Positions 8,926 through 17,324 of a stretch of DNA of 64,000 bases are shown piece by piece (the first letter of the stretch is position 1; every line of letters begins with the position of its first letter). Source of the stretch: Isosphaeraceae bacterium (GTDB lineage: Bacteria; Planctomycetota; Planctomycetia; Isosphaerales; Isosphaeraceae); assembly GCA_021324445.1 (NCBI GenBank), contig JAJPJC010000477.1, positions 1-64,000 on the forward strand. Direction: 5' to 3'. Below the pieces are notes generated by a model. It was not told where the DNA came from. It did not search any database and was given only the letters and a program-made list of their open reading frames with translations. The position numbers and the translations under genes were made by a program.

Positions 8926-9141
8926 ATGCGAGACCGGGGAATCCTGATTGCGCTGACGTGGACGGCGGCGGCGTGGGGGGCTGTCCGAGCGGCCGACGGT
9001 CCCTACCCCAAGGGGTTGCCCCAGACACCGAAGTCTTTGCTGCTGAGCTGGGCGTCACGATGGCGGCCCTGTGTATCGGCCCCACGTGCTGATCCGGAAG
9101 ACCCGCTGAACGGAAGGGCGAATCCGAGAGGCGCTGCATGA
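8926..9141 (+). CDS. Short frame with signal peptide, probable truncated gene
   Basis: 71 residues from an ATG preceded by GGGGAGG. The N-terminus is a convincing signal peptide (ILIALTWTAAAWGAVRA then ADGPY). After about residue 45 the sequence is Arg/Trp-rich and looks out of frame. This is likely the 5' remnant of a larger secreted-protein gene whose body was deleted. Bases 9142-9393 hold nothing recognisable up to the ribosome-binding site of the next pseudogene. Confidence 0.35.
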   Translation: MRDRGILIALTWTAAAWGAVRAADGPYPKGLPQTPKSLLLSWASRWRPCVSAPRADPEDPLNGRANPRGAA

Positions 9142-9393
9142 CTCTTGCCCTGGAGGTCCCGGTCTCATGCACAGACATCATGGTCGGCCTGAACGCGACG
9201 CGCTACGCCTTGGCCGTCCCGGGCTTCATCCCGCACGCAACCCGGACGGACTTCTGATCCCTGGGTCAATCCCGGGTGTGCCGATTCGGGGGATTGCGAG
9301 GGTCGTCCCGATGGCCGATCATGGGCGCAGGGCCGGGGCGACGTCGCCCCCGTCGGGTCGTCCTCTCTTCAGGATCAACCGGGAGACTACTCC

Positions 9394-10025
9394 ATGAGCG
9401 ACACCGCCACTCCGGCCGGGCGGCCGACGCGCCGCCAGTTGGTGAAGACCCTGGCAGGCACGGCCGTCGGGGCGCTCGCCGCGCCGGCGATCGTGCGCGG
9501 CCGGAACCTCAACGAGAAGCTCAACATCGCGATCATCGCCACGGGCGGCCGCGGCGGCTTCAACCTGACGCAGGCCGCGATCGCCGCTGAGAACATTGTG
9601 GTCCTCTGCGACGTCGACGAGCCGGCCGTGGACAAGGCCGCGCCGAGCTACCCCCGGGCCCGCCGCTACCGCGACTTCCGCCGCCTGTTTGTCGGTTCCA
9701 AGGGGATGCTGCGGGCCAGCCATCGGAACGGAAGCACGTGCTCCTGCCCGAGGACCGGTTCCGCGATTTCCAGCGCCCCGAGCCGACCATCCCGAACTCG
9801 CCCGGCCACTGGGCCGAGTGGGTCCGCGCCGCCAAGACCGGCGCGCCGACCGGCTCGAACTTCGAGTACACCGGCTGGCTGACCGAGGCCAACCACCTGG
9901 GCAACGTCGCCTACCGCGTCGGCCGCAAGATCGAGTGGGACCCGGAGAAGCTCTGCGCCCCCAATGCCCCCGAGGCCCAGCCGTTCATCCGCCGCGAGTC
10001 CCGCAAGGGCTGGGCGCTGGCCTGA
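9394..10025 (+). pseudogene. Gfo/Idh/MocA oxidoreductase with internal deletion and frameshift
   Basis: The 5' part encodes a Tat-like leader (RRQLVKTLAGTAVGALAAP) and the start of a Rossmann fold (IAIIATGGRGG, then VVLCDVDE), as in planctomycete Gfo/Idh/MocA dehydrogenases. Around 9690 the sequence jumps from YRDFRRLF to VGSKGML, a block normally far towards the C-terminus, so about 230 residues are missing. A frameshift near 9730 moves the rest ([19 protein letters not shown] to KGWALA) to another frame ending at 10025. Intact relatives are about 430-450 residues. The GGGAG ribosome-binding site is still present. Confidence 0.85.
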
Positions 10026-10224
10026 GCCCGGGGACCGGAGCGCGGGTTGCCCCGCCGGAACCCTCTTTCTCGGCGTGGTCGGGGTCGTGTTCTCAGCCGG
10101 ATTACGCTCACGACGCAGTCCATTCGGTGTGCTTCGTCAGCGCGTGTCGGTCTGATCGGCGCTGGGCATGATCGGTCCTGCTCGGTCGCAGGCTCGCGCC
10201 GGAGACCATCAACTACCCACACTC

Positions 10225-10599
10225 TCACTCAATCGAGGGCCACGGTCGGTCCCGACTGCCCTGGAGTTGGTTCAGGTCCATCGCCGAGGTCGCCGCCCAG
10301 AGGAAGTGGGAGCCACATCCATCCGCCGCGCGAAAGGCCAGCCCGACCCGGTCTTCCCCGTGGTAGCGGACGGGAACGGCTTCAATCCACCCGGCGCTGA
10401 CCGGGCTCTCCATGGTGATCCAGAGTGGCTGGTGCAGCGTCGGCTTCTCCTTCGTGGCGATCAGGGCACCGGAGCTACTGATGTTGAGCAAGGTCGCCTC
10501 CGCCCTGCGAAATTCCCTGCTGTCCGTGAAGCGCAAGATCATCCGATTCTTCACCACGCCCCGTCGGGCTGACGATCTCCGCTCGACCGCATTGAACAT
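10225..10599 (-). CDS. PilZ domain protein
   Basis: 124 residues. PilZ domains bind cyclic di-GMP. The N-terminal basic motif (ERRSSARRGVVKNR) and the downstream NISSSGALI, matching the D/NxSxxG element, are both visible. It is a stand-alone PilZ protein with no attached effector domain, so it probably works through an unseen partner in motility, adhesion or exopolysaccharide control. The ATG at 10599 is preferred over an upstream ATG at 10677, which lies outside the conserved domain and overlaps MITE-proximal DNA. It is the only intact gene between 9.4 and 12.7 kb. Confidence 0.82.
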   Translation of the reverse strand: MFNAVERRSSARRGVVKNRMILRFTDSREFRRAEATLLNISSSGALIATKEKPTLHQPLWITMESPVSAGWIEAVPVRYHGEDRVGLAFRAADGCGSHFLWAATSAMDLNQLQGSRDRPWPSIE

Positions 10600-10662
10600 G
10601 GTAGCGCCCTTTCCGGATCCAGGCGATGAGACTGTTTCAAGAAAACCCCGCCCCCATCCTGA

Positions 10663-10903
10663 GAGTCTGTTCTTCAAGGGATCTGAGCCCCCGAATGGGG
10701 TCGGTGGTCAAGAGCCAGGGGCGGCAGCCCCTGGGAGCGTTCCGACGCCTCCCCTTGGGAGAGCCCCGCAGGGGCGACCGTCACCCCGGTCGCCCTTGCG
10801 GGGCTGCTGGGAAGAGAGGGGGGGCTCGGCGCTCCGCGGTCCACCAGGGGCTGACGCCCCTGGCTCTTGACCACCGCCCCTCCGGGGCTTTGGGAACAGA
10901 CTC
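10663..10903. mobile_element. MITE-like element, copy 1
   Basis: An element of about 241 bp bounded by perfect 10-bp inverted ends (GAGTCTGTTC / GAACAGACTC). Homology of the ends extends inward about 70 bp, since both contain GGTGGTCAAGAGCCAGGGGC in inverted orientation. The centre is another hairpin. It encodes nothing and has a second, highly similar copy at 43828-44064. It sits 60 bp upstream of the PilZ start. Non-autonomous, palindrome-rich transposable elements look like this; the mobilising transposase is not in the window. Confidence 0.75.
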
Positions 10904-11329
10904 GATCCGGAACGCTCGCCGTCCTGGATTCATCCCCCTGGGACTGATGTCGCGCCTACCGGTTCGTTTCGGATGGTGCCCGGTGAGCGGGTGGGGTCTC
11001 CCGGCCGGCGCGATTCGAGACCCCGTCCAGTCCAGGGATTGCGCGATCCCTGGGTCGCTCCTGGCAGAGTGCCGAATCAAGCCCCTGTGCTCGAGTCTGT
11101 TCGCCATGGTGTGGATTCATCCGGGTTGCGCGCGAGACGGGTTCGAGGAAAGTCGGCGTCCCGAACAACCATAGAATGTTTTCCGGCGAGCCGTTGATTT
11201 GCCGTCCCTCAATCCGGTCGGCGACACACCTTGCCCGCATCATCGCCCGACGGCGAGAGGCGATCGAAGGCGTCGAGGAAGGCCCCCGGCGGGAATGATC
11301 ATCGGGGAGGACACCGAAGTGGAGGTCGG
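10904..11329. other. Non-coding or decayed DNA
   Basis: About 425 bases between MITE copy 1 and the thioesterase remnant. Open frames exist on both strands but none shows a recognisable motif, a good ribosome-binding site or protein-like composition. It is probably decayed coding sequence. Confidence 0.4.
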
Positions 11330-11748
11330 CCCGCCCCAACCGGGCCTGTCGAACAAGTGTCCGCTGGCTGATGGCGTCCAGGGCCACCCAGACCGTGCGG
11401 ACCCGAACGATCACCTCGGAGTCCGCCGGTCGGCTGATCTCCACGAACCGCTCGAAGGTCGCCCCGCTGGCCTGTCCGACCCAGGTCCGGGCCAAGAGTT
11501 CATCGTCCCGGAAGCCGGGCTTGAGGGAGTCGATCTCCTGGCGGCGGTAGACCACATTGTTGACGTGCCCCAGGCGGTCGATGTCCGCGGGAGCGACCTA
11601 CCTTGAAGGAGAGCCCTCGGCCGAAGCGGATGCCGAAGATCACGTCCCGCCAGTAGATCCCCTGACCGCCGAACATCGGCCGAACGGTGAGCTCGCCCAG
11701 TTGGGACAATCGGTCCAGCGTCCCTGTCTTGAAGCCTTGGCCGTCCAT
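11330..11748 (-). pseudogene. TfoX N-terminal fragment joined to a decayed hotdog thioesterase
   Basis: From ATG 11748 the first 50 codons read as a TfoX N-terminal domain (LGELTVRPMFGGQGIYWRD, then LSFKV). Near 11595 this frame runs into unrelated sequence. In another frame from about 11589 the 4HBT/acyl-CoA thioesterase signature appears: DIDRLGHVNNVVY, then RQEIDSLKPGF and ARTWVGQASGATFERF. In intact thioesterases about 35 residues separate HVNNVVY from the R-EIDxLKP block; here they are adjacent. So two genes were fused by deletion and the second has a further internal deletion. Confidence 0.75.
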
Positions 11749-11889
11749 CGTATCACCATCCTCATCACAGCCGTCTTCACTCCCCGACCGATCGTATCGG
11801 CAACCGCGGTTCCCTGCCCATCCCTCGTGCGTCACGGCTTCGATCTGGGCTGGGCGAGGGAGGGACCTCTCCGATGCGCCGGCCCCGAG

Positions 11890-12131
11890 CGAGATCGGCC
11901 CATGGCGCAGCGCCTGGCCGTCAACCCCGGCGATGACGCCGGGACCACCGGCGCGGTCTTCGGCCAGCTCGCCGGCGCCTGCTCGACTACGGCGAGCCCG
12001 GCATCCCGCAGGCCCGGCGCGAACGGATCGCGATGGCCGACCTCATCGCTACCCGGGCCGAACGGCTCTTCGACCCCGGGACGACCGACCCGCCCTCGCC
12101 TGCCGTTGACAATCCGCCATCGGGCCTCTGA
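11890..12131 (+). pseudogene. C-terminal fragment of ADP-ribosylglycohydrolase
   Basis: The frame around 11902 encodes LAVNPGDDAGTTGAVFGQLA, matching the metal-binding GDDADTTGA block near the C-terminus of DraG-type ADP-ribosylglycohydrolases. A frameshift near 11985 moves the continuation (YGEPGIPQARRERIAMADLI) to another frame, ending at TGA 12129-12131. All upstream catalytic parts are missing. Intact enzymes are about 300 residues and remove ADP-ribose from proteins. Confidence 0.75.
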
Positions 12132-12190
12132 TCGGTACTGAAGTTCACGATCGCTGGTGAGGCGCGTCCTGGATCGGGTCGGAGCTGGTG

Positions 12191-12489
12191 TCTGCCGCCG
12201 CAGCCCCCCTGGCCGAGGAGCGGCGGCGGGGCCGGGAAGCCAGCAAGGCGCGGCGCGCCGCGGCCAGGCCCGGCGCTTGGAGCAACACAGGCTCCGGCGC
12301 GCCGCGTGGGACCAGCACCGTGCGGGGACGATCGTTGACAACGGCCCCGGCGTCAGCGCTGGGCTCCAGGATCCACAGAGCGACGTCGAGGCGCTGACGC
12401 GCCGGGGCCTGCCGGTGCTGCACGCGGCCCGGGACCCGGCCGATCAGCTCGGCATCGCGATCAAGGCCCTCCGCTGGCTGACAACCTGA
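12191..12489 (+). pseudogene. N-terminal fragment of a retron/group II-like reverse transcriptase
   Basis: The frame ending at TGA 12489 contains GPGVSAGLQDPQSDVEAL followed by RRGLPVLHAARDPADQLGIA and LRWL. This matches the pre-palm N-terminus of some bacterial retron-type reverse transcriptases, where a GLP-hxxxxxLAxxLGh...LRWL block precedes the first RT motif. An Arg/Ala-rich leader from about 12188 is in a different frame. The sequence stops right after LRWLT, before any catalytic YADD-type motif. The match is by pattern memory only. Confidence 0.5.
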
Positions 12490-12604
12490 CCCAGGGTCGC
12501 CGGAGGCGCATCCTGGGTCTTGGGCACCGCGGGCCCTCGGAGTCATGAGAGGGCTCCCCGGACATCGCGGGGCTGGCGATCGGACGCCGGCTCCAGCCAC
12601 CCCG

Positions 12605-12665
12605 CGATCGGGGACGCCCCGGAGGGGCGTTGGTCCTTGGCCAGGGGTCAAACCCCTGGAGGATC
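12605..12665. repeat. Diverged half-copy of the MITE-like element
   Basis: The segment holding CCCCGGAGGGGCG, then a TTGGCCAGGGG...CCCCTGG hairpin, aligns with the inverted end of the 10663-10903 element with scattered mismatches. Only one end is recognisable. It lies just downstream of the reverse transcriptase remnant and beyond the 3' end of the secreted cyclophilin gene. Confidence 0.4.
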
Positions 12666-12745
12666 CGAGACGGGATCCCCCATCGGGGGCTTTGTTCGGG
12701 TGGAGGAGCCCTGTCAGGGCGGCAGGAGCCCGAACCCCACCGTCA

Positions 12746-15187
12746 TCAGCTCATTTCGAGCGCCGGCTCCTGGCGATGGATGTCGCGCCGGCCGCGGTGG
12801 ACCCGCATCACGCCGGCCAATTCCGCCTGATCGAACAAAGCGTCGACCACAGCGGCCATCGCGACAGCTGGCGTGCCGGCGCTCCCCGCGGTCATGGCAT
12901 CGAGGGTCACGCCGCGGCGGGAGAGGATCGCCACGGCGTTGCCGCCGGCCGTGCCGTTGTGGTCACCGTCGATGTATCGGCCGGTGCTGTCCCGAAGGCC
13001 CGAGGGCGGCAAGCCGTCGACCTGGAGCTGGACCGGCTTCGTGAGGGCGAACGGCTTCCTGGGGATCAACGTGACGGTGTTGTCGGAGGAATCGTAGACG
13101 GCGGACTTCAGCTTGATCACCTTGGCGTTCTTGGCGGTGAACGACCCCTTCTTGCCCGCGGTGGCCAGGCGATAGATCGCCGGGTCATCCGCCTCGGCGG
13201 CGTTGACGGCGCCACTGAAGGTCACGAGGAGCTCCGCGACCTGGTGCTTCTTGCTGGTCACCTCGCGGACAGCGGTCATGGTCACCAGCGGCGGTGGTGG
13301 GGTCGTCGGCGCCGGTAGCACGTTGATCGTCACCGTGGCATAGGTGTTGGTGTAATCGGTCGTGTCGGTGGGCACGAAAAGGACCGACAACGCCTGTCCA
13401 TCGCCGGCAGGCAGGGCTGTGCCCGCGGGGGGCGAGTAGGTGAATGTCCCGGGCACGCTCACCAGGCTCCCGTTGACGATCCAGGAGGCGGCGGCGTCGA
13501 GCTGTGTGGTCCCCAGCGTCGTGCCGAAGACAATACTCGCCGGGTTGGTCCAGGTGATCGTCGGCGTCGCCGGGAGCACGCTGAGGGACACACTGGTGGT
13601 GGTGGTGGTGTAGTCGGTCGTGTCCATGGGAGTGAACGTGACCGAGAGCGGCTGGTTGCTGCCGGCAGGAAGGACCGTGCCCGTGGGAGGCGAGTAAGTA
13701 AACCTCCCGGGCACGCTGGCCGTGGCGTCGAGCTGGGTGGCGCTCAGGGCCATGCCGTAGACGATGCTCGCCGGCCTGGGCCAGGTGATCGTCGGGGTCG
13801 CTGGCGTGACCGTCACGGTCACCGTGGCCGGGTTGCTGACCGTGGTCGTGGAGGGCCCGAACAACTCCTGGCCGGTAGTCGGGTCAGCGCCGATCGGAGG
13901 CGTCGGTCCCGTCTCCTGGACCTCGTACTGGAACGTATCCGTGCCCACGAATCCCGGCTTCGGTGTATACGTGAAGGTCCCGGCCGTCGGGTTGAAATTG
14001 CTGATCGTGCCGTGGCTCGGCTGCGAGGCCAGCGCATAGCTCAGGCTCGTCGGGGCGGTCGAATCGGGGTAGCCGCTGGTGCCGGCGGGCAGCGTGACGG
14101 TCGTGGCCGTGTTGTACGGGGTCGTTGCGGTGGTGGGGCCGCCATTGTAGGGCTTGAAATCGATGGCCGGGTCCGTGGGGGACGGGTCATTGGATTCCGA
14201 ATAAGGACCGACGGTGACGGTGAAGGACTGGCTGACAGGGAGGCCGCCTCTCGGATCCGTCGCGGTCACCAGGAACGTGGCCGACTCGCCAGGCTTCGCC
14301 TGCGTCGTGTCGATGAGAACGACGCCATTGGGATTGGTCGCCGACATCGTCGCGGAGCTCATGACCAGCGGGTTGGCGGGCGCGACGTCCGCCCTGTAAA
14401 CCGAGCTGTACTGGACCGGGACCTGCGTCATCTTCGCGAGTGTGCTGACGCCGGAAACCAACTGGCCGAAGATCGTATAGCCGTAATCGAGGAAGTGGGG
14501 CGACCCGGTCGTCGTGATGAAGAATTGTGTATCGTTCGTGTTCACATCCCGGGCATAATTGGGCAGGCTGGGATCCGGTCCCGCATTGGCCATGGCCAGT
14601 TGATCCTGGCCCGAGAAGGCCAGTTGCTGGACGATTTCATTGGCGAAGGGCGTCCCCGACAGCCCGCTGCTGCCCGATCCGTCCGCATTGGGCGCGCCCC
14701 CTTGCAGGATGTAGTCGGTCGCGCCGGGAAACTGGTTGGCGATCCGAGTGAAATTCTTGCCGTTATAGTATCCATCGTTGGTGAACGTTTGGATCATGCC
14801 GACGGTCTGCGGGGTCAGGTTCTGGAAGAGCTGGAAGGTCAACGCGCCGGTGAAGCTGTTGTTCATGTTGGTCGGGTCGGTGTACTGCGTGTTGATCGTC
14901 CAGAATGGTCCCTGAGCGATGCTGGCGGTGATCGCCGGGCTGCCGGACGTGAGTGTGACGGTAAAGTTCTGGGCATCGGTGGTGCCGCTGCCGTCCAGGG
15001 GAAGGGTATAACCCTCTTGCGCCGGGACGGTCACGTTGGGAATCGCCGCCAGCGCCGCGGTCAACAGCCGCCGGTCTTCCAGGATTTCCGGCTGCGGTCG
15101 CCTGGCCCAACGGTGCCGCGCTCGAGCCGTGGCCCCTTGGCCGGCTCGGCCCGACCGGAAGCGACTTCGTCCCATGCGATCCCACAT
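12746..15187 (-). CDS. Secreted cyclophilin-like PPIase with Ig-like repeats
   Basis: 813 residues. The basic N-terminus carries EILEDRRLL, a variant of the LEPR-xLL motif found near the N-terminus of large planctomycete surface proteins. A cyclophilin-type peptidyl-prolyl isomerase domain follows (about residues 60-280: FTRIANQFPGATDYILQGG and NTNDTQFFIT). Then come a cadherin/Ig-like segment with GTDTFQYEV, and two MBG-like repeats (PTITW...PASIVYG; PTITWTNPASIVFG). A C-terminal domain occupies about residues 650-780. The ATG at 15187 follows GGGAGG by 6 bases. It is probably an exported surface protein; catalytic activity is uncertain. Confidence 0.85.
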   Translation of the reverse strand: MWDRMGRSRFRSGRAGQGATARARHRWARRPQPEILEDRRLLTAALAAIPNVTVPAQEGYTLPLDGSGTTDAQNFTVTLTSGSPAITASIAQGPFWTINTQYTDPTNMNNSFTGALTFQLFQNLTPQTVGMIQTFTNDGYYNGKNFTRIANQFPGATDYILQGGAPNADGSGSSGLSGTPFANEIVQQLAFSGQDQLAMANAGPDPSLPNYARDVNTNDTQFFITTTGSPHFLDYGYTIFGQLVSGVSTLAKMTQVPVQYSSVYRADVAPANPLVMSSATMSATNPNGVVLIDTTQAKPGESATFLVTATDPRGGLPVSQSFTVTVGPYSESNDPSPTDPAIDFKPYNGGPTTATTPYNTATTVTLPAGTSGYPDSTAPTSLSYALASQPSHGTISNFNPTAGTFTYTPKPGFVGTDTFQYEVQETGPTPPIGADPTTGQELFGPSTTTVSNPATVTVTVTPATPTITWPRPASIVYGMALSATQLDATASVPGRFTYSPPTGTVLPAGSNQPLSVTFTPMDTTDYTTTTTSVSLSVLPATPTITWTNPASIVFGTTLGTTQLDAAASWIVNGSLVSVPGTFTYSPPAGTALPAGDGQALSVLFVPTDTTDYTNTYATVTINVLPAPTTPPPPLVTMTAVREVTSKKHQVAELLVTFSGAVNAAEADDPAIYRLATAGKKGSFTAKNAKVIKLKSAVYDSSDNTVTLIPRKPFALTKPVQLQVDGLPPSGLRDSTGRYIDGDHNGTAGGNAVAILSRRGVTLDAMTAGSAGTPAVAMAAVVDALFDQAELAGVMRVHRGRRDIHRQEPALEMS

Positions 15188-15675
15188 GCGATACCTCCCT
15201 TGGCTCGGGGCTGGCAGCCTTGGCATCGTGGCTCCGACCGCTCGACCGGCCCGGTGCCACGCTCGACCCGCGCGGGTGCTCCGGTTGTCACGACTGAGCG
15301 GCTCGAATCGATCGGGCCGCGACATCGCGGCGCGCAACCTCGACCGGACCGTCCCGGCAGCCTCGACCCCGGGTCACGACCCATCGACTCAGGACACCGC
15401 GACGATCGAGCCGATCAAGCTTGCATGGTATCCTAAGCGAATGGCTTGGCTCCGGTCAAGGGTTCACCATGCGAGTCAAAAGTCAACTTGTCGCTTCTGA
15501 CCCGGTTGGAGTTCTCTTGGCAGGCGGTGATCCAGACCCAGGGCGCGCCTTCGGCGATCCTGGGCTCTGTGGTGCAACGCCTCCGGCGTCAAGAAGTGGC
15601 CCTGATCACGGACTTCGCTCCGGTTGACGACCGATAGGCCAAAGGCGTTGCAGATCTCGGCCCCGGGTCGCGCAG
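15188..15675. other. Intergenic DNA with no clear gene
   Basis: About 490 bases between the start of the cyclophilin gene and the IS630 remnant. A 63-codon frame from 15446 has protein-like composition (LEFSWQAVIQTQGAP) but no recognised family; it may be further debris. No promoter is evident. Confidence 0.4.
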
Positions 15676-15755
15676 CGCACGATCACCGACGAACGCGTCG
15701 AGCGGGTCATCACCTGCACACCATCCTGGACAACTACGGGACGCTCAAGCGCCTC
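15676..15755 (+). mobile_element. IS630-family transposase remnant
   Basis: RTITDERVERVIT is followed immediately, in another frame, by HLHTILDNYGTLK. In IS630 (Tc1/mariner-like DDE) transposases the first is the linker after the helix-turn-helix domains and the second contains a DDE aspartate (ILDNYxTHK); roughly 100 residues normally separate them. Here nearly everything between has been deleted, and no inverted ends are recognisable. The remnant is inactive. Confidence 0.65.
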
Positions 15756-15859
15756 GGGCGACCGGCACGAGTCCCAGACTCCTTCCTTGACACGACTCGG
15801 GCAACCTCGCAAACTCGATCAGGATACGTCTTCGCGGCCCTGGATTGGAGGTTCGGACC

Positions 15860-17275
15860 ATGCCGCACCCCGACACGGACGCACTCGGTTGCGCCGCGTT
15901 TCGTGCCTCGGTGCGAAGCCGCCGCGAGGTGATCCGCCTCGGGGCGCTGACCGGTGCCAGCCTGCTGCTGCCGGACCTCCTTCGGGCCCGCGACCAGGCT
16001 CGTGCCGGGGCCTCCCGGTCCCGGCCGGCCGCCGCCACCTTTGGCCGCGCCCGCTCGGTGATTATGATCTACCTCCATGGCGGGCCCGCGCAGCAGGAGA
16101 CCTGGGATCCGAAACCCGTCGGGCCATACCCCGAGCGCGGCGAGTTCGGCGCCATCGCGACGAGCGTGCCGGGTGTGTCCTTCAGCGAGCTACTGCCACA
16201 GTCGGCCCGGCTCATGCACACGATCGCCGTGATCCGCTCGTTGACTCACCCCAACGCCAACCACGTCCAGGCCGCGCTGCCGGCGATGACCGGCCGCCAC
16301 CATCCGCCCGGTACCGAGGCGCGGGGCGATTTCCCGCCATCTTCCTCCGACTTCCCGGCCATTGGCGGCGTGCTGGATCAGCTCCGCCCGCCGGACCGGC
16401 TCCCCACCTGGGTCCAGGTCGGGCCGACCATGACCCGGTTCAACGGCACGGTCCTGCACGGCCAGTCGCCCGGGTTCCTGGGCTCGGCCCACGGCCCACT
16501 GGTGATCGACCAGGACCTGACGCCGGACCAGGTCGTCGTCGAGGCGGTCGCCGCCGACCGGTCCGCTTCGGCGGCGCGGCTGGGTCCGCGGCGGACCCTG
16601 CTGGAACGGCTCGACGATCAGCGCCGGGTGCTGGATGCCGCCGCGGCCGTCCGCACTTTCGATACCTATCAAGACCGGGCACTCGACCTGCTGACCGCCC
16701 CGCGGGTGGCGCGCGCCTTTGACCTGGCGGCCGAACCGGCCGCGGTCCGCGACGCCTACGGCCGCAACTCGGTCGGCCAGTCCTGCCTGCTGGCCCGCCG
16801 CCTGGCCGAGGCCGGCGTGCCCATGATCAGCGTGCACTATTGCCGCCGGCCCCCGGGCTGGGACACCCACGGCCGCCACTTCACCTCGATGAAGGACAGA
16901 CTCTGCCCGACCCTGGACACCGCCTTCGCCGCGCTGGTGAGCGACCTGGAACGCCGCGGCCGGCTGGACTCGACCCTCGTGTGGGTCAACTCCGAGTTCG
17001 GCCGGACCCCTCGGGTGAACAAGGCCGCCGGCCGGGACCACTGGCCGTGGGCCTACTCGCTGGTGCTGGCCGGCGGCGGGATCGCCAGCGGCGTCTGCCT
17101 CGGTGCCACCGACGCGATCGCCGCCTACCCCACCCGCGACCCGCACGACCCCTCCGACCTGGTCGCCACCGTCTATCACCTGCTCGGCGTCCCTCCCGCG
17201 ACGACCCTCCATGACCAGCTCGGCCGGCCCCATGCCCTGATCAACGGCAAGCCGATCGAGGCGTTGCTCGTGTGA
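15860..17275 (+). CDS. DUF1501 protein (secreted, alkaline-phosphatase-like fold)
   Basis: 471 residues. A Tat-like N-terminus (RSRREVIRLGALTGASLLLP) precedes a DUF1501 domain with VIMIYLHGGPAQQETWDPKP, QSCLLARRLAEAGVPMISVH, GWDTHGRH and SEFGRTPRVN...GRDHWP. DUF1501 proteins are abundant in planctomycetes and distantly resemble sulfatases, but their substrate is unknown. They are usually paired with DUF1553/DUF1549 cytochrome-like proteins; none is adjacent here. The ATG at 15860 follows GGAGG by 8 bases. Confidence 0.92.
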   Translation: MPHPDTDALGCAAFRASVRSRREVIRLGALTGASLLLPDLLRARDQARAGASRSRPAAATFGRARSVIMIYLHGGPAQQETWDPKPVGPYPERGEFGAIATSVPGVSFSELLPQSARLMHTIAVIRSLTHPNANHVQAALPAMTGRHHPPGTEARGDFPPSSSDFPAIGGVLDQLRPPDRLPTWVQVGPTMTRFNGTVLHGQSPGFLGSAHGPLVIDQDLTPDQVVVEAVAADRSASAARLGPRRTLLERLDDQRRVLDAAAAVRTFDTYQDRALDLLTAPRVARAFDLAAEPAAVRDAYGRNSVGQSCLLARRLAEAGVPMISVHYCRRPPGWDTHGRHFTSMKDRLCPTLDTAFAALVSDLERRGRLDSTLVWVNSEFGRTPRVNKAAGRDHWPWAYSLVLAGGGIASGVCLGATDAIAAYPTRDPHDPSDLVATVYHLLGVPPATTLHDQLGRPHALINGKPIEALLV

Positions 17276-17324
17276 GACAATGTGTCGGGCGCTCTGGCTT
17301 CGAGTCCGTCACGGCGAGGCTGCT

